Origin: Nitrosomonas communis
GTDB taxonomy: Bacteria > Pseudomonadota > Gammaproteobacteria > Burkholderiales > Nitrosomonadaceae
Reading direction: 5' to 3'
Length of the DNA stretch: 64,000 nucleotides
Assembly (NCBI RefSeq): GCF_001007935.1
Contig: NZ_CP011451.1
Span: forward strand, 930,001-994,000
Shown here: positions 55,772-64,000 of the stretch, piece by piece
Layout of the letters: each line of letters opens with the position of its first letter
How positions within the stretch are numbered: the first letter of the stretch is position 1
Notes under the pieces: generated by a model
The model's database searches: none
The model's input: the letters and a program-made list of their open reading frames with translations, nothing else
What the model was told of the DNA's origin: nothing
Made by a program: the position numbers and the translations under genes

Positions 55772-57520
55772 CTAATCCTGCCCTTGCTCAAGATGTGCTT
55801 CCTTACCATCATGCCGTGTCAACTGGCGGGCTTCCTGCAAAGCAGCATCCAACTTGAACCGCGCAGTAAAATCATAGGGCGTCAACCGCTGCTCAAAAGC
55901 CTGCGAAAAATACTGCAACCCATCCAGGATAGGATTGGCCGCAGTATGACCTAGCCCACAATGGGAATAGCGCCTGACCAGCTCGCTGACACGCTGGAGC
56001 TCAGCCATATCGTTGCGTGCCCCCTGCCCGATCATAATTTTATCGAGGCCTTGCTTCAGCAAGATCGTTCCAACCCGGCATGGCGTACAAAAGCCGCAGC
56101 TTTCATGGGCAAAGAAGGCAGCAAACTGATGAATGATGGTTAGTATGTCACGCTCCTGATTAAAGATCATAAAAGAGCCGCCAGTACCTACGTCCTCAAA
56201 AGCCAACTGGCGGTTAAAAGCAGTCTGGTCGAGCAAAGTACCGGCAGGGCCTCCTACCTGCACCGCTTGCACATTAACAGCGCCACACTCATCAAGAATC
56301 TGCTGGATCGTGATCCCAAACGGATATTCATAAATACCGGGAGCGGCACAATCGCCGCTTATACTCAACAGTTTACTTCCAGTAGATGCAGGTGTGCCTA
56401 ATGCAGTAAACCATGCGCTGCCCTTGCAAGCAATATGGGTTGCTGCGATCAATGTTTCGACATTATTTACCACGGTAGGCTGCCCAAGGTAGCCGTGCGC
56501 CACCGGAAAAGGTGGGCGGCTACGCGGAATACCGGGCTTCCCTTCGAGCGATTCAATCAGAGCTGATTCTTCGCCGCAAATATAGGCGCCTGCTCCGACC
56601 ACGATATCAATATCAAAATCAAACTCTGTCTGCCCCAGAATAGCTGTTCCCAATAAGCCGAGTTTGCGGCGATGCATCAGCGTAGCCTGTAGATGCGGCA
56701 ATAAATACCGATATTCTCCACGCAGATAGATAAACCCTTGATAGGCCCCGATGACATAGGCACAGATCGTCATGCCCTCACACAATGCATCGGCATGCTG
56801 CTGTAATAACATTCGATCCTTGAAAGTACCAGGCTCCCCTTCGTCTGCATTGCATACCACATAATGCGCCTCCCCCGCTGCTTGCTGGCAAAGACGCCAT
56901 TTCAGTCCCGTGCTGAATCCGGCACCCCCTCTGCCACGCAGTTTTGATTGAATGATTTCGGTAAGCGTTCCCTCTCTGCCCCGCGTTAGTGTTGCACGTA
57001 AACCATCGCCAGCCGATAGACTACTATCCAGTAGCAGTCCTCGTTTATAAATGTGATCCTTGACGTGAAACCAGGCAGGTGGCCATCCATTCAATGGTTT
57101 ATCGGCTTCGATCAGAGTAGCCATCTGTTCAATCTTCTCCGCATCCAGATGGACCAGCGGTACACCATTAATGAGCAATGAAGGGCCATGGTCACACATA
57201 CCAATGCAGGAAGTTTCATCTATGCTGACCTGCTCGTCTTTACGCGTCTGGCCTATGTTGACGCTCAGCTTTTGGGAAAGCAGGCGAAGTAAATCGGTTC
57301 CTCCCGCTCGATAACCGCAGCTGGTGCAATTACTGAACAGAATATGATAATGACCACAAGGAGTAGAATAAAAGAAGGCATAAAACGCAACCACGGCTCT
57401 TACCTGACTGACAGGCAAACTCAATTGTGCAGCCACCTCGCAGATCGATTTCTCCGAAATATACCGGTGCTTTTGCTGCAATTCATGCAGAATATGTAGC
57501 AAATGCAGGTGTTCTGTCAT
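55772..57520 (-). CDS. hoxF: NAD-reducing hydrogenase diaphorase subunit HoxF
   Basis: 582 residues. The first 150 are NuoE-like with a thioredoxin-fold [2Fe-2S] site (NCTSCGYRAGG ... DETSCIGMCDHGPS). The rest is NuoF-like: LRGRGGAGFSTGLKWRLC and CNADEGEPGTFKDR (FMN/NAD), EESALIESLEGKPGIPRSRPPFP, and the 4Fe-4S motif HESCGFCTPCRVGT. It oxidises or reduces NAD(H). It heads the hoxFUY row. Confidence 0.92.
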   Translation of the reverse strand: MTEHLHLLHILHELQQKHRYISEKSICEVAAQLSLPVSQVRAVVAFYAFFYSTPCGHYHILFSNCTSCGYRAGGTDLLRLLSQKLSVNIGQTRKDEQVSIDETSCIGMCDHGPSLLINGVPLVHLDAEKIEQMATLIEADKPLNGWPPAWFHVKDHIYKRGLLLDSSLSAGDGLRATLTRGREGTLTEIIQSKLRGRGGAGFSTGLKWRLCQQAAGEAHYVVCNADEGEPGTFKDRMLLQQHADALCEGMTICAYVIGAYQGFIYLRGEYRYLLPHLQATLMHRRKLGLLGTAILGQTEFDFDIDIVVGAGAYICGEESALIESLEGKPGIPRSRPPFPVAHGYLGQPTVVNNVETLIAATHIACKGSAWFTALGTPASTGSKLLSISGDCAAPGIYEYPFGITIQQILDECGAVNVQAVQVGGPAGTLLDQTAFNRQLAFEDVGTGGSFMIFNQERDILTIIHQFAAFFAHESCGFCTPCRVGTILLKQGLDKIMIGQGARNDMAELQRVSELVRRYSHCGLGHTAANPILDGLQYFSQAFEQRLTPYDFTARFKLDAALQEARQLTRHDGKEAHLEQGQD

Positions 57521-57526
57521 GGTTAC

Positions 57527-57910
57527 TTACGTACTCTTGTGTGCGGTTACCTGAATCTCGATTCGCATGCGCGGATCGGACAAGCCAGCCGTAATCATCA
57601 TGGCCGCCGGGCGCACCTTACCCAGATACTTGCGAAAAATTGGCCAGCACAGTTCAAAATCAGCTGCATTGGGTAGCACATAAGTCACCCGCACAATATC
57701 TTGTAAACCGGAGCCTGCCTGCCGCAGGGCTGATTCAATATTCTTGAAGCACTGCTCGGCCTGCTCAAGCAGATCTTCCGAAATAGTCATAGTGGAATAA
57801 TCAAAGCCTGTCGTTCCTGAAACAAAAATCCAGTCCCCTTCCACGACTGCACGTGAATAGCCAATTTCTTCTTCAAAAGTGGAACCTGAGCTGATCAACC
57901 GCCTTGTCAT
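57527..57910 (-). CDS. RidA family protein (YjgF/YER057c/UK114)
   Basis: 127 residues; VEGDWIFVSGTTGFDYSTM, FKNIESALRQAGSGLQDIVRVTYVLPN and PAAMMITAGLSDPRMRIEIQVTAH match the RidA fold. The arginine that binds the substrate carboxylate in imine deaminases is normally near the end; here RIEIQV is shorter, so it may belong to a non-RidA subgroup. Six bases before hoxF, in the same direction, so possibly co-transcribed. Confidence 0.85.
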   Translation of the reverse strand: MTRRLISSGSTFEEEIGYSRAVVEGDWIFVSGTTGFDYSTMTISEDLLEQAEQCFKNIESALRQAGSGLQDIVRVTYVLPNAADFELCWPIFRKYLGKVRPAAMMITAGLSDPRMRIEIQVTAHKST

Positions 57911-58608
57911 ATACTATCTCCCATAGAAAAGATAAAAGCTTTGTTCGACAATGATCGACTGATATAGCAAATAAAGTCAACTATGTAGATTAAAATGTGA
58001 ATAACTGATCAATTAGCTCTGCTCTACCAAAGCTACTCAAAGGCAGTAACAAGACAGTAACAGCGCCTGCAGTGGCGGGCTGCTGAGTAAATGGTACAAA
58101 AGCGCTCTCGTGCTTATATGAGCCCGCTCAATCAGCCAATTAATTTGCTCCGCACGAAAAAAAGCTGAATCAGCGATTCTGATGGTGTAAGTCGCAGCAG
58201 AATTAGCTCTTACTGAGCCATATTGCACGCATAACATCTGCACTTTTATTCAGTCATCTAACTGGATACTGTCTATAGCTCGCCTTCGCGTCATTTTGGT
58301 TTAAAAATGGCATTATTTATACTGACCACATCTTGCTATCGCATCATGTTTAATTTGGAAATGGAAAATGGAATAAGTTCAAGAGAAAACCAGGATATCT
58401 ACATTCATTGCTTAATGTTATGTCATCCTTGCTATATATGGCCTTCTTCTGCAGGGTATGCTAGTTCTTCATTCCGATCAGTCAAAAAAAATTTGACGCT
58501 CTTATCAGCCGGGTAGATTATGTTACTTGAGCATGGTATAAGAATATAAGTTTTGACCAGATATTCATTTTGTAATTTGTCATAAGTCATTCATCAAACG
58601 CCCAAACA
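57911..58608. other. Intergenic region with a repeat remnant
   Basis: No gene recognised in nearly 700 bases between divergent genes. Contains the right half of a 103-bp repeat (58264-58313). The small frames here lack starts and family matches. Confidence 0.4.
58264..58313 (+). repeat. 103-bp element, copy E, right half only
   Basis: GGATACTGTCTATAGCTCGCCTTCGCGTCATTTTGGTTTAAAAATGGCAT resembles the second half of the repeat, degenerate at the end. No left half nearby. Confidence 0.6.
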
Positions 58609-59469
58609 ATGTATCGCTGGATTCTGCTTCAAAGTGCTTCAATACTGGTCGCTGTCGTTATCAGTATGGTTCTTATTGGCGAGATTCTGACCGGACCCGC
58701 CTCGACTGTTGTTGGCATTTTGGTACCCGATTTTCCGGTGGATTCGGTAGAGATTCCAACTAGCCAGAACTATAAAGTCCATGGCTGGTTGGCACGAGGC
58801 ATCAGGGGTCATGGCGCCGTAGTGCTTGTCCATTCCATTCGTAGCAATCGCCTGGAAATGCTTGGCAGGGCCAGATTTCTAAATGAACAAGGATACAGTG
58901 TATTATTGATTGATCTGCAAGCTCATGGAGAAACACCGGGCGAACGAATTACTTTTGGTATGCGTGAGTCGAAGGATGTTAAGGCGGCTGTTGACTATCT
59001 GCGAGATAATTTTCCCGGTGAACGTATTGCCGCCATCGGCGTCACCCTAGGTGCAGCCGCGATCACACTGGCAGATCCACCTTTGAAGCTCAATGCTATT
59101 GTGCTGGAATCTCTTCATCCGACATTTGAAGAAGCCGTTGAGAATCGACTAAAACTTCATCTAGGTGAATTCGGCATATGGCTTAAGCCTTTCTTATTAT
59201 CCTACTTATCCTTGCTTCTGGATGTTTCAACGGATCAACTCAATCCCATTGATCGGATAAGTAATCTAAATACGCCTATCCTCTTGATTTCAGGTACGCA
59301 CGACAGACATACGACCCAATCAGAGGCTGAGCGTTTATTTGATGCCGCTCTTCCACCCAAAGAACTGTGGATTATTCCAGGCGCAGGACACTATAACATG
59401 CACACTTATAACAACAGAAGCTATGAGGAGCGCGTTTCCTCATTTTTGTCCAAGTATTTATGGCAGTAG
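58609..59469 (+). CDS. Alpha/beta hydrolase, membrane anchored
   Basis: 286 residues. A single N-terminal membrane span (about 8-28) is followed by an alpha/beta hydrolase fold: VVLVHSIRSNRLEMLGRARFLNEQGYSVLLIDLQAHGETPGE (oxyanion region and strand 5), IAAIGVTLGAAAITLAD where the usual GxSxG is GVTLG, and a late ILLISGTHDRHTTQ (Asp) and PGAGHYNMHT (His). The nucleophile serine appears replaced by Thr, so catalysis may be weak or altered. Confidence 0.8.
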   Translation: MYRWILLQSASILVAVVISMVLIGEILTGPASTVVGILVPDFPVDSVEIPTSQNYKVHGWLARGIRGHGAVVLVHSIRSNRLEMLGRARFLNEQGYSVLLIDLQAHGETPGERITFGMRESKDVKAAVDYLRDNFPGERIAAIGVTLGAAAITLADPPLKLNAIVLESLHPTFEEAVENRLKLHLGEFGIWLKPFLLSYLSLLLDVSTDQLNPIDRISNLNTPILLISGTHDRHTTQSEAERLFDAALPPKELWIIPGAGHYNMHTYNNRSYEERVSSFLSKYLWQ

Positions 59470-59506
59470 AATATTTTTATCTTTTTTATTGATCAAAATG
59501 ATACTA

Positions 59507-59609
59507 ATTCCATTTCCAAATCAAGAGTGAAACGAAGGTGAACCGCGGGTAGTATCAATAATACGGCAAGGTGAAGCCGACAAAGTCAGTTTTGATTGAA
59601 AAATGGAAT
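59507..59609 (-). repeat. 103-bp element, copy F
   Basis: Full copy in minus orientation (ATTCCATTTCCAAATCAAGA ... TTTTGATTGAAAAATGGAAT), between convergent genes. Confidence 0.85.
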
Positions 59610-59633
59610 TATTCAATTTTTTCTTTGTAGATA

Positions 59634-60881
59634 TTAGCTACCAATGATGAGTTCAACTATTTTATAACCTGCAATATAGGTGCCAATGATGGATCCCAAT
59701 GAAGAAAACAGAAATATCAGTAAAATACGAGTTACTCGATTATGCCACCAGCCTTTTAGGCTAGCCGTATCACTTCTAAGACGACTAAAATCTCCCACTG
59801 TAGGTTTGCGTAAATAGGCCTCTACTAAAGCTGTAAACATTCCAACCCCTGTTGTTGGATCAAGAGAGGTAATTGGAGCAGCTAGAAAAGCAGTTAAAAT
59901 TGTGAGTGGATGAGCCAGTACGATGGTAGCACCTAAAGCGGCTAGGCCACCATTGATGAGTATCCAATCGATTATCATTGCCATACCAATCTCATGACTA
60001 CGCATAAACCCTATTGTAAAGCCCGTCAGCACCATGGCTACGATTACCCATGGTAGAAATTTGAACCAATTGGTGGATTCTGGAATGGTGTCAAGCTGCT
60101 GAATAGTTACATCCGGATCGTTAATCCTGCCATTCATCATGATTTGCTCAATTCCTTTCAAGTGCCCCGCACCTACCACGGCAAGGGTATGTTCATAGTT
60201 GTTTTCCATACATTCTTTCAAGAGACGTGCCGACATATATTCATCACGTTCACTAATCAGTGGTTGATATAAATGTTTTTCATTTTCTGCAAACTGTGAA
60301 AAAGCACTTTCTAACACATCACCTTCTTTCAACCGCTCGATTTCTTCAGCACTGACTGTCTCCCGTGTAATAATGCTGGCTAACAAACCACTATATAATT
60401 CTATACGTCTCCACCATGGTACGTTGTGATAGATGCGCTTAAGCGTGGTTCCAATCTCTCTATCAATCAGTAAAATCGGTAACTTGGCTTCTGTTGCGTC
60501 TTTAATAGCGGTTCGCATTTCTGCGCCTGGTTCGACACCTAATCGTTCAGCCATCCTCTGCTGAAAAGCTCCTAGCGCCAGACTGGCAGCAACCATACTT
60601 GCTTGACCTTTTTTAATAACCTGGAAGAGATCCATTTTGCTTAATAGATCTGGATTGACAATGGCCTTATGCCTGCTGGGGCATAATTCGACAGCCACTG
60701 CGTCAAATTCACCCGTGGCAATCAATTCTTTCACTTTGTCCGCACTAGTTTGAGAAATATGCGCGGTACCGAGAATGGTAATTTTATGACCATCTACTTC
60801 CAAAGTCTTAATTGGTTCTGTCTCGGTCTCTTTTTTTATTTTTACCGGGGGCGGTATCTGTTCTTGTATTAATTCAGACAT
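59634..60881 (-). CDS. TraB/PrgY family protein
   Basis: 415 residues. N-terminal domain TVEVDG..ITILGTAHISQTSADKVKELIATGEFDAVAVELCPSRHKAI with the GTAHIS and VELC motifs of the TraB/Tiki protease-like superfamily, and VVGAGHLKG near residue 235. The C-terminal 130 residues are membrane-spanning with a GVGMFTALVEAYLRKPTV loop. In enterococci the relative PrgY blocks a pheromone signal; here the role is unknown. Confidence 0.85.
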   Translation of the reverse strand: MSELIQEQIPPPVKIKKETETEPIKTLEVDGHKITILGTAHISQTSADKVKELIATGEFDAVAVELCPSRHKAIVNPDLLSKMDLFQVIKKGQASMVAASLALGAFQQRMAERLGVEPGAEMRTAIKDATEAKLPILLIDREIGTTLKRIYHNVPWWRRIELYSGLLASIITRETVSAEEIERLKEGDVLESAFSQFAENEKHLYQPLISERDEYMSARLLKECMENNYEHTLAVVGAGHLKGIEQIMMNGRINDPDVTIQQLDTIPESTNWFKFLPWVIVAMVLTGFTIGFMRSHEIGMAMIIDWILINGGLAALGATIVLAHPLTILTAFLAAPITSLDPTTGVGMFTALVEAYLRKPTVGDFSRLRSDTASLKGWWHNRVTRILLIFLFSSLGSIIGTYIAGYKIVELIIGS

Positions 60882-61327
60882 TATCGATTAAAGCTTGAGG
60901 TAAGGTTATTTTAATTAGTAGAAATATCGCTAATTCATTTTTTTAACTAAAGATATAAGCCCTGATTTATTCAGACTGATCAGTCATAAACAGGCAGTAT
61001 AATCGATATCACAAATAGAGAACGGTAGATGTTAAGTGAAAAAACCAGCTCTATAATTCTATTTATTCGATGTTACCACATACAAAAAGTATTAAGGTTA
61101 TGAGAGTTCGATACTTTTTATTGTTGGAAATCTGCATGAAAATATCATGTTAATTATCAGAATTCAAATTTACGGTATTACTGTCCATTACAAGTCAGCT
61201 AGTTATAAAAAATAATTGATTTTTCATCAAATAAGCTAAGCACGTATTAGAATAATATGCATCAGCTGGTATTCCATAGCAATACATTGAAAATATATTA
61301 GCAGTATGCATAACAAAATCTATTTAA
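60882..61327. other. Intergenic region
   Basis: AT-rich, about 450 bases with no gene recognised. Confidence 0.4.
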
Positions 61328-61507
61328 CGGCATCTCTAAAAATTTATATTTGTGAGCATCCGCTTCGCGGATTACCTGCTTACCCCGTTTCGTCATCATA
61401 CTTCGTTGCTCACAAAAAATGTTCCCTTACCTATCAGGTATAGGCTGCGTCAACATTTTTTATTCTCGCCTGGTCTTATTTAGTATTCTGAATTTTTAGA
61501 GACGCCC
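61328..61507 (+). repeat. 180-bp MITE-like element with TTAA target duplication
   Basis: Terminal inverted repeats GGCATCTCTAAAAATT (61329-61344) and AATTTTTAGAGACGCC (right end) with one mismatch. TTAA flanks both ends (61324-61327 and 61508-61511). An inner inverted repeat TTTGTGAGCA / TGCTCACAAA makes a second stem. No coding capacity, so it depends on a transposase elsewhere. Confidence 0.75.
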
Positions 61508-61510
61508 TTA

Positions 61511-61612
61511 ATTCCATTTATAAATCAAAATTGACTTTGTCGACTTCACCTTGCCGTATTATTGATACTGTCTGCGACTCGCCTTCGCGTCAATTTTGAT
61601 TTAGAAATGAAT
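61511..61612 (+). repeat. 103-bp element, copy G
   Basis: Full copy (ATTCCATTTATAAATCAAAA ... TTTTGATTTAGAAATGAAT) directly against the TTAA element, overlapping its target duplication by one base. Confidence 0.85.
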
Positions 61613-61664
61613 AATATAAATTATGTGATTGCCAAATTCTCATTTTCGATCAATTCTATTTATA

Positions 61665-62651
61665 TGTGAATTAAGAGCTGACTCGTAAAAAATTCCAGAA
61701 AAACAGAGCCGCAGCCAGCTTTCCGAATACATGTACCATAAGCCCGTTATAAGAACGCACTTTGCTGGCACATTCAATGCCTGTTTTTTCTTCAATCCAG
61801 GCAAATAAGGCTTCAATCGGTTGCCGCACGCGAGAAACTGCTGTCGATAACCATTGATCCTGTGGTTCCAGATGGTGCTGCCCTTTTTGTTTTTTAACCG
61901 GTGTCAAGACGGTCAGATTCTGAGCTCGCCTGATGCATTCAGCGTCAGGCCGTTGATAAGCTTTATCACCGTACAGCTCATTGTTGTACAATTGTGGTCG
62001 AATCTGATCAAATATTTTGCCATCATGGTCGCTGGCGCCAGTCACACCAATATACTCAGGAATCGGCAGTGAGCCTGGTTGGCGGCGCCCTATGATATGG
62101 ACCCGCACACCATGATAGTACAACTTCTTGGTAGAGCAGTAGCCCGAATCCGCCAACTGTTTCGCTACACACGCGTTAAACCGACGACCTTGCCTCGCAA
62201 GGATGACCGGAAATGAATCAGTCAACCAAACCTGCCCGGCATTCCTGGTTTCCTGTTCTTGCTGAATCAGTGCTAATAAGGGTGCAAACACATCGGCTAC
62301 CCGATTCAGACGCTGAACATAAGCCACATAACCTGGAAGTCGTGGAAACCAATCGCGTAAGTGGATCCGCATACTCATAAATACCTTTGATCTCTCGATG
62401 CTTGTCCATTACACCGAACAGGAAGAGGGTAATGACTTCTTCGTCGCTAAAACTTAAATCCGCGTGGTTGCTCATTCTTTGACTATAAACCCAAAGATTT
62501 TGCTGATAATGCTTGCAAACATAGAGATAAATCGTTATTAATCGATTTTGCCAGTTCATTGGTTACTTTGATTGATTGAGGTTGGGTAGTGTCTTCCTCA
62601 ATAGTTTAACGTTATTGATGGACTGGCTTCTATTTCAGCTCTTAATTCGCA
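61665..62651 (-). mobile_element. IS982-family insertion sequence
   Basis: 987 bp. Ends TGTGAATTAAGAGCTG and CAGCTCTTAATTCGCA are inverted repeats with one mismatch. A 6-bp direct repeat TTTATA flanks both sides (61659-61664 and 62652-62657), a perfect target duplication. The transposase is frameshifted. Confidence 0.9.
61671..62559 (-). pseudogene. IS982-family transposase, frameshifted
   Basis: First frame from 62559: MNWQNRLITIYLYVCKHYQQNLWVYSQRMSNHADLSFSDEEVITLFLFGVMDKHREIKGIYEYA, then out of frame near 62365. The next frame continues HLRDWFPRLPGYVAYVQRLNRVADVFAPLL, VWLTDSFPVILARQGR (DDE Asp), LYGDKAYQRPDAE (Asp) and RQPIEALFAWIEEKTGIECASKVRS (Glu). One indel separates the halves; otherwise intact. 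Confidence 0.85.
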
Positions 62652-62841
62652 TTTATATAGATATGTATCTAATAAAGCCTAATATTATGTTTCAGAACAA
62701 GATAAACCCTGAATTTCAAGTAACAATTCGCTTCTGAAGCTAAATATTGCTTTTTGGCTGCTTCTCAATGTGTTCAATGGCATGCTAGATTCTCTGGTTC
62801 ATCCTTTTTAAATATGGAAATTACTTTTTTATCCTACGCTT

Positions 62842-63477
62842 ATGTTTCTTATTGATTTTATTCTCCATATTGACAAGTATCTTCATGAACTCGCATCAGA
62901 ATATGGGCTATGGCTTTATGGCATTCTGTTTTTGATTATATTTTGTGAGACCGGGCTTGTCGTGCTTCCCCTCTTGCCCGGTGATTCTCTATTATTCGCT
63001 GCAGGTTCTCTCGCATCGTTACCAAACTCACAACTCAATCCGCATTTTTTACTTGTTGGATTGTGCATCGCAGGTATTTTAGGGGACACTGTAAATTACT
63101 GGATCGGTAAAAAAGTTGGACCAAAAGTTTTTATCTCGCCAGAGTCTCGCTTCTTTAAACGCGATTATTTAGATAAGACCCACGCTTTTTACCTCAAACA
63201 CGGAAGTAAAACAATTATCATTGCTCGCTTTATTCCTATTATTCGCACATTCGCTCCATTTGTAGCGGGTATTGGAACCATGCCCTATCGTACTTTCATT
63301 GTATATAACATAATTGGTGCTGTACTGTGGGTAGGGTTATTTGTTTATGCCGGATATTATTTTGGGCAACTCGCATTTATTCAGAAAAACTTCAAATTTG
63401 TTATTTTTGCAATTATCATTCTGTCAATATCGCCGCCCATCATTGAATACCTCAAACATCGCTATAAAAAACAATGA
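62842..63477 (+). CDS. DedA family membrane protein
   Basis: 211 residues. [34 protein letters not shown], the long [17 protein letters not shown] and [37 protein letters not shown] are the DedA/SNARE-associated domain, with conserved E39-type Glu and two Arg residues used by undecaprenyl phosphate or lipid flippases of this family. Five or so spans. Monocistronic, no strong ribosome binding site seen. Confidence 0.9.
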   Translation: MFLIDFILHIDKYLHELASEYGLWLYGILFLIIFCETGLVVLPLLPGDSLLFAAGSLASLPNSQLNPHFLLVGLCIAGILGDTVNYWIGKKVGPKVFISPESRFFKRDYLDKTHAFYLKHGSKTIIIARFIPIIRTFAPFVAGIGTMPYRTFIVYNIIGAVLWVGLFVYAGYYFGQLAFIQKNFKFVIFAIIILSISPPIIEYLKHRYKKQ

Positions 63478-63530
63478 AATAGATTGTAATGAATTAAGAT
63501 CTGAGTTTCTGCATTATCAAAAACCGATTT

Positions 63531-63633
63531 ATTCTATTTATAAATCACACCTGACTTTGTCGGCTTCACCTTCTTACATTATTGATAGTGTCTGAGGTTC
63601 ACCTCCGCGTCATGTTTGATCTGGAAATAGAAT
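63531..63633 (+). repeat. 103-bp element, copy H
   Basis: Full copy (ATTCTATTTATAAATCACAC ... TTTGATCTGGAAATAGAAT) between the convergent DedA and MMPL genes. Confidence 0.85.
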
Positions 63634-63692
63634 TACAATTTCAGATAATTGACAATGCGTTTCTCAGTAAAAAAGTTTAACGTAACCAAAAT

Positions 63693-64000
63693 TCATGATT
63701 TGGCATACTGAGCAGGCATCCGTAGCAGTGCTGGTAAGATGATGAGAGTACAAATCAACGTAAAAGCTAACCCAACAGTAAGTAACGCACCCATGCTGGC
63801 GGTACCTTTATGCGGTGAGAACATGAGGCTTGCAAAATCAACCAAGGCAGTTAAAGCACTATAAAAAATAGCGCGCGCAGTACTAGTGTGGATCAGGATT
63901 TCGCTTTCTTGATGGTTATCTATGCTTCGATGCACCATATGCAAGCTGCTATCAATACCCAGGCCAAGTAATAACGGCAAAGCGATAATATTGGCAAAGT
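63693..64000 (-). CDS. MMPL/RND exporter, HpnN-like, C-terminal part
   Basis: The frame runs off the window end. The visible C terminus is FANIIALPLLLGLGIDSSLHMVHRS, LVDFASLMFSPHKGTASMGALLTVGLAFTLICTLIILPALL, ending at 63693. The GLGIDSSLHMVHR motif is typical of MMPL transporters, especially the hopanoid-associated HpnN. A hopanoid transport role is likely but needs the rest of the gene. Confidence 0.8.
   Translation of the reverse strand, partial: FANIIALPLLLGLGIDSSLHMVHRSIDNHQESEILIHTSTARAIFYSALTALVDFASLMFSPHKGTASMGALLTVGLAFTLICTLIILPALLRMPAQYAKS

Noticed and set aside
55961..56143. Plus-strand frames inside hoxF and similar frames inside cob, cus and hox genes
   Set aside because: They are opposite-strand readings of well-supported genes.
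58307..58516. Plus-strand 69-residue frame
   Set aside because: Starts inside a repeat remnant and has no supporting signal.

Overview
The window looks like chromosomal DNA of a betaproteobacterial ammonia oxidiser, most likely Nitrosomonas or a close relative. This is inferred from overall gene content: a late-stage cobalamin operon, NnrS, soluble Hox-type hydrogenase subunits, a Cus-type metal efflux operon, an exosortase-associated protein, many small insertion sequences, and an integron cassette (N. europaea is known to carry an integron integrase). No amo or hao gene lies in the window, so the genus is not proven.

Layout. 1-3035: end of a TonB-dependent receptor, then a secreted beta-helix-like protein behind a structured leader. 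3288-15048 (minus): a cobalamin riboswitch followed by a tightly overlapped 12-gene operon, btuB - membrane protein - cobO - cobB - bluB - cbiB - cobD - cobQ - cobU - cobT - cobC - cobS. It can take up corrinoids and complete the lower half of B12 synthesis. No corrin-ring genes are present. 15421-19540: an integron gene cassette with a recognisable attC carrying a GIY-YIG-like gene, a second GIY-YIG-like gene, then a broken and an intact RAYT transposase. 19710-21494 (minus): exbB-exbD-tonB. 22181-22643: hicAB. 22691-24339: an IS3-family element. 24811-27931: rhlE-like helicase, a DUF188 gene and an HD-domain gene. 28010-28245: an orphan half of the cobalamin riboswitch. 28575-36487: envelope lipoproteins, OmpA-like proteins, HdeD, relics of RAYT and HicBA, a CPBP protease, a TIGR04073 protein and a methyltransferase.

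36807-45705: a zinc alcohol dehydrogenase and a copper/silver-type efflux operon (cusC-cusB-cusA) with a broken cusF and small accessory proteins. 45876-46637: remains of a type I-E CRISPR-Cas system (six repeats, cas2, only the tail of cas1), cut by a decayed ISAs1-type element. 47944-52189: small secreted proteins, then an IS3 element nested in an IS110 relic, which itself splits a 103-bp repeat. 52268-57910: PepSY-like protein, NnrS, and hoxF-hoxU-hoxY without an adjacent hoxH, plus RidA. 58609-64000: alpha/beta hydrolase, TraB-family protein, an IS982 relic, DedA, and the end of an MMPL/HpnN-like transporter.

The least ordinary features are a family of about 103-bp terminal-inverted-repeat elements with nine copies, a separate 180-bp element with TTAA target duplications, the lone integron cassette, the duplicated half-riboswitch, and the decapitated CRISPR locus.
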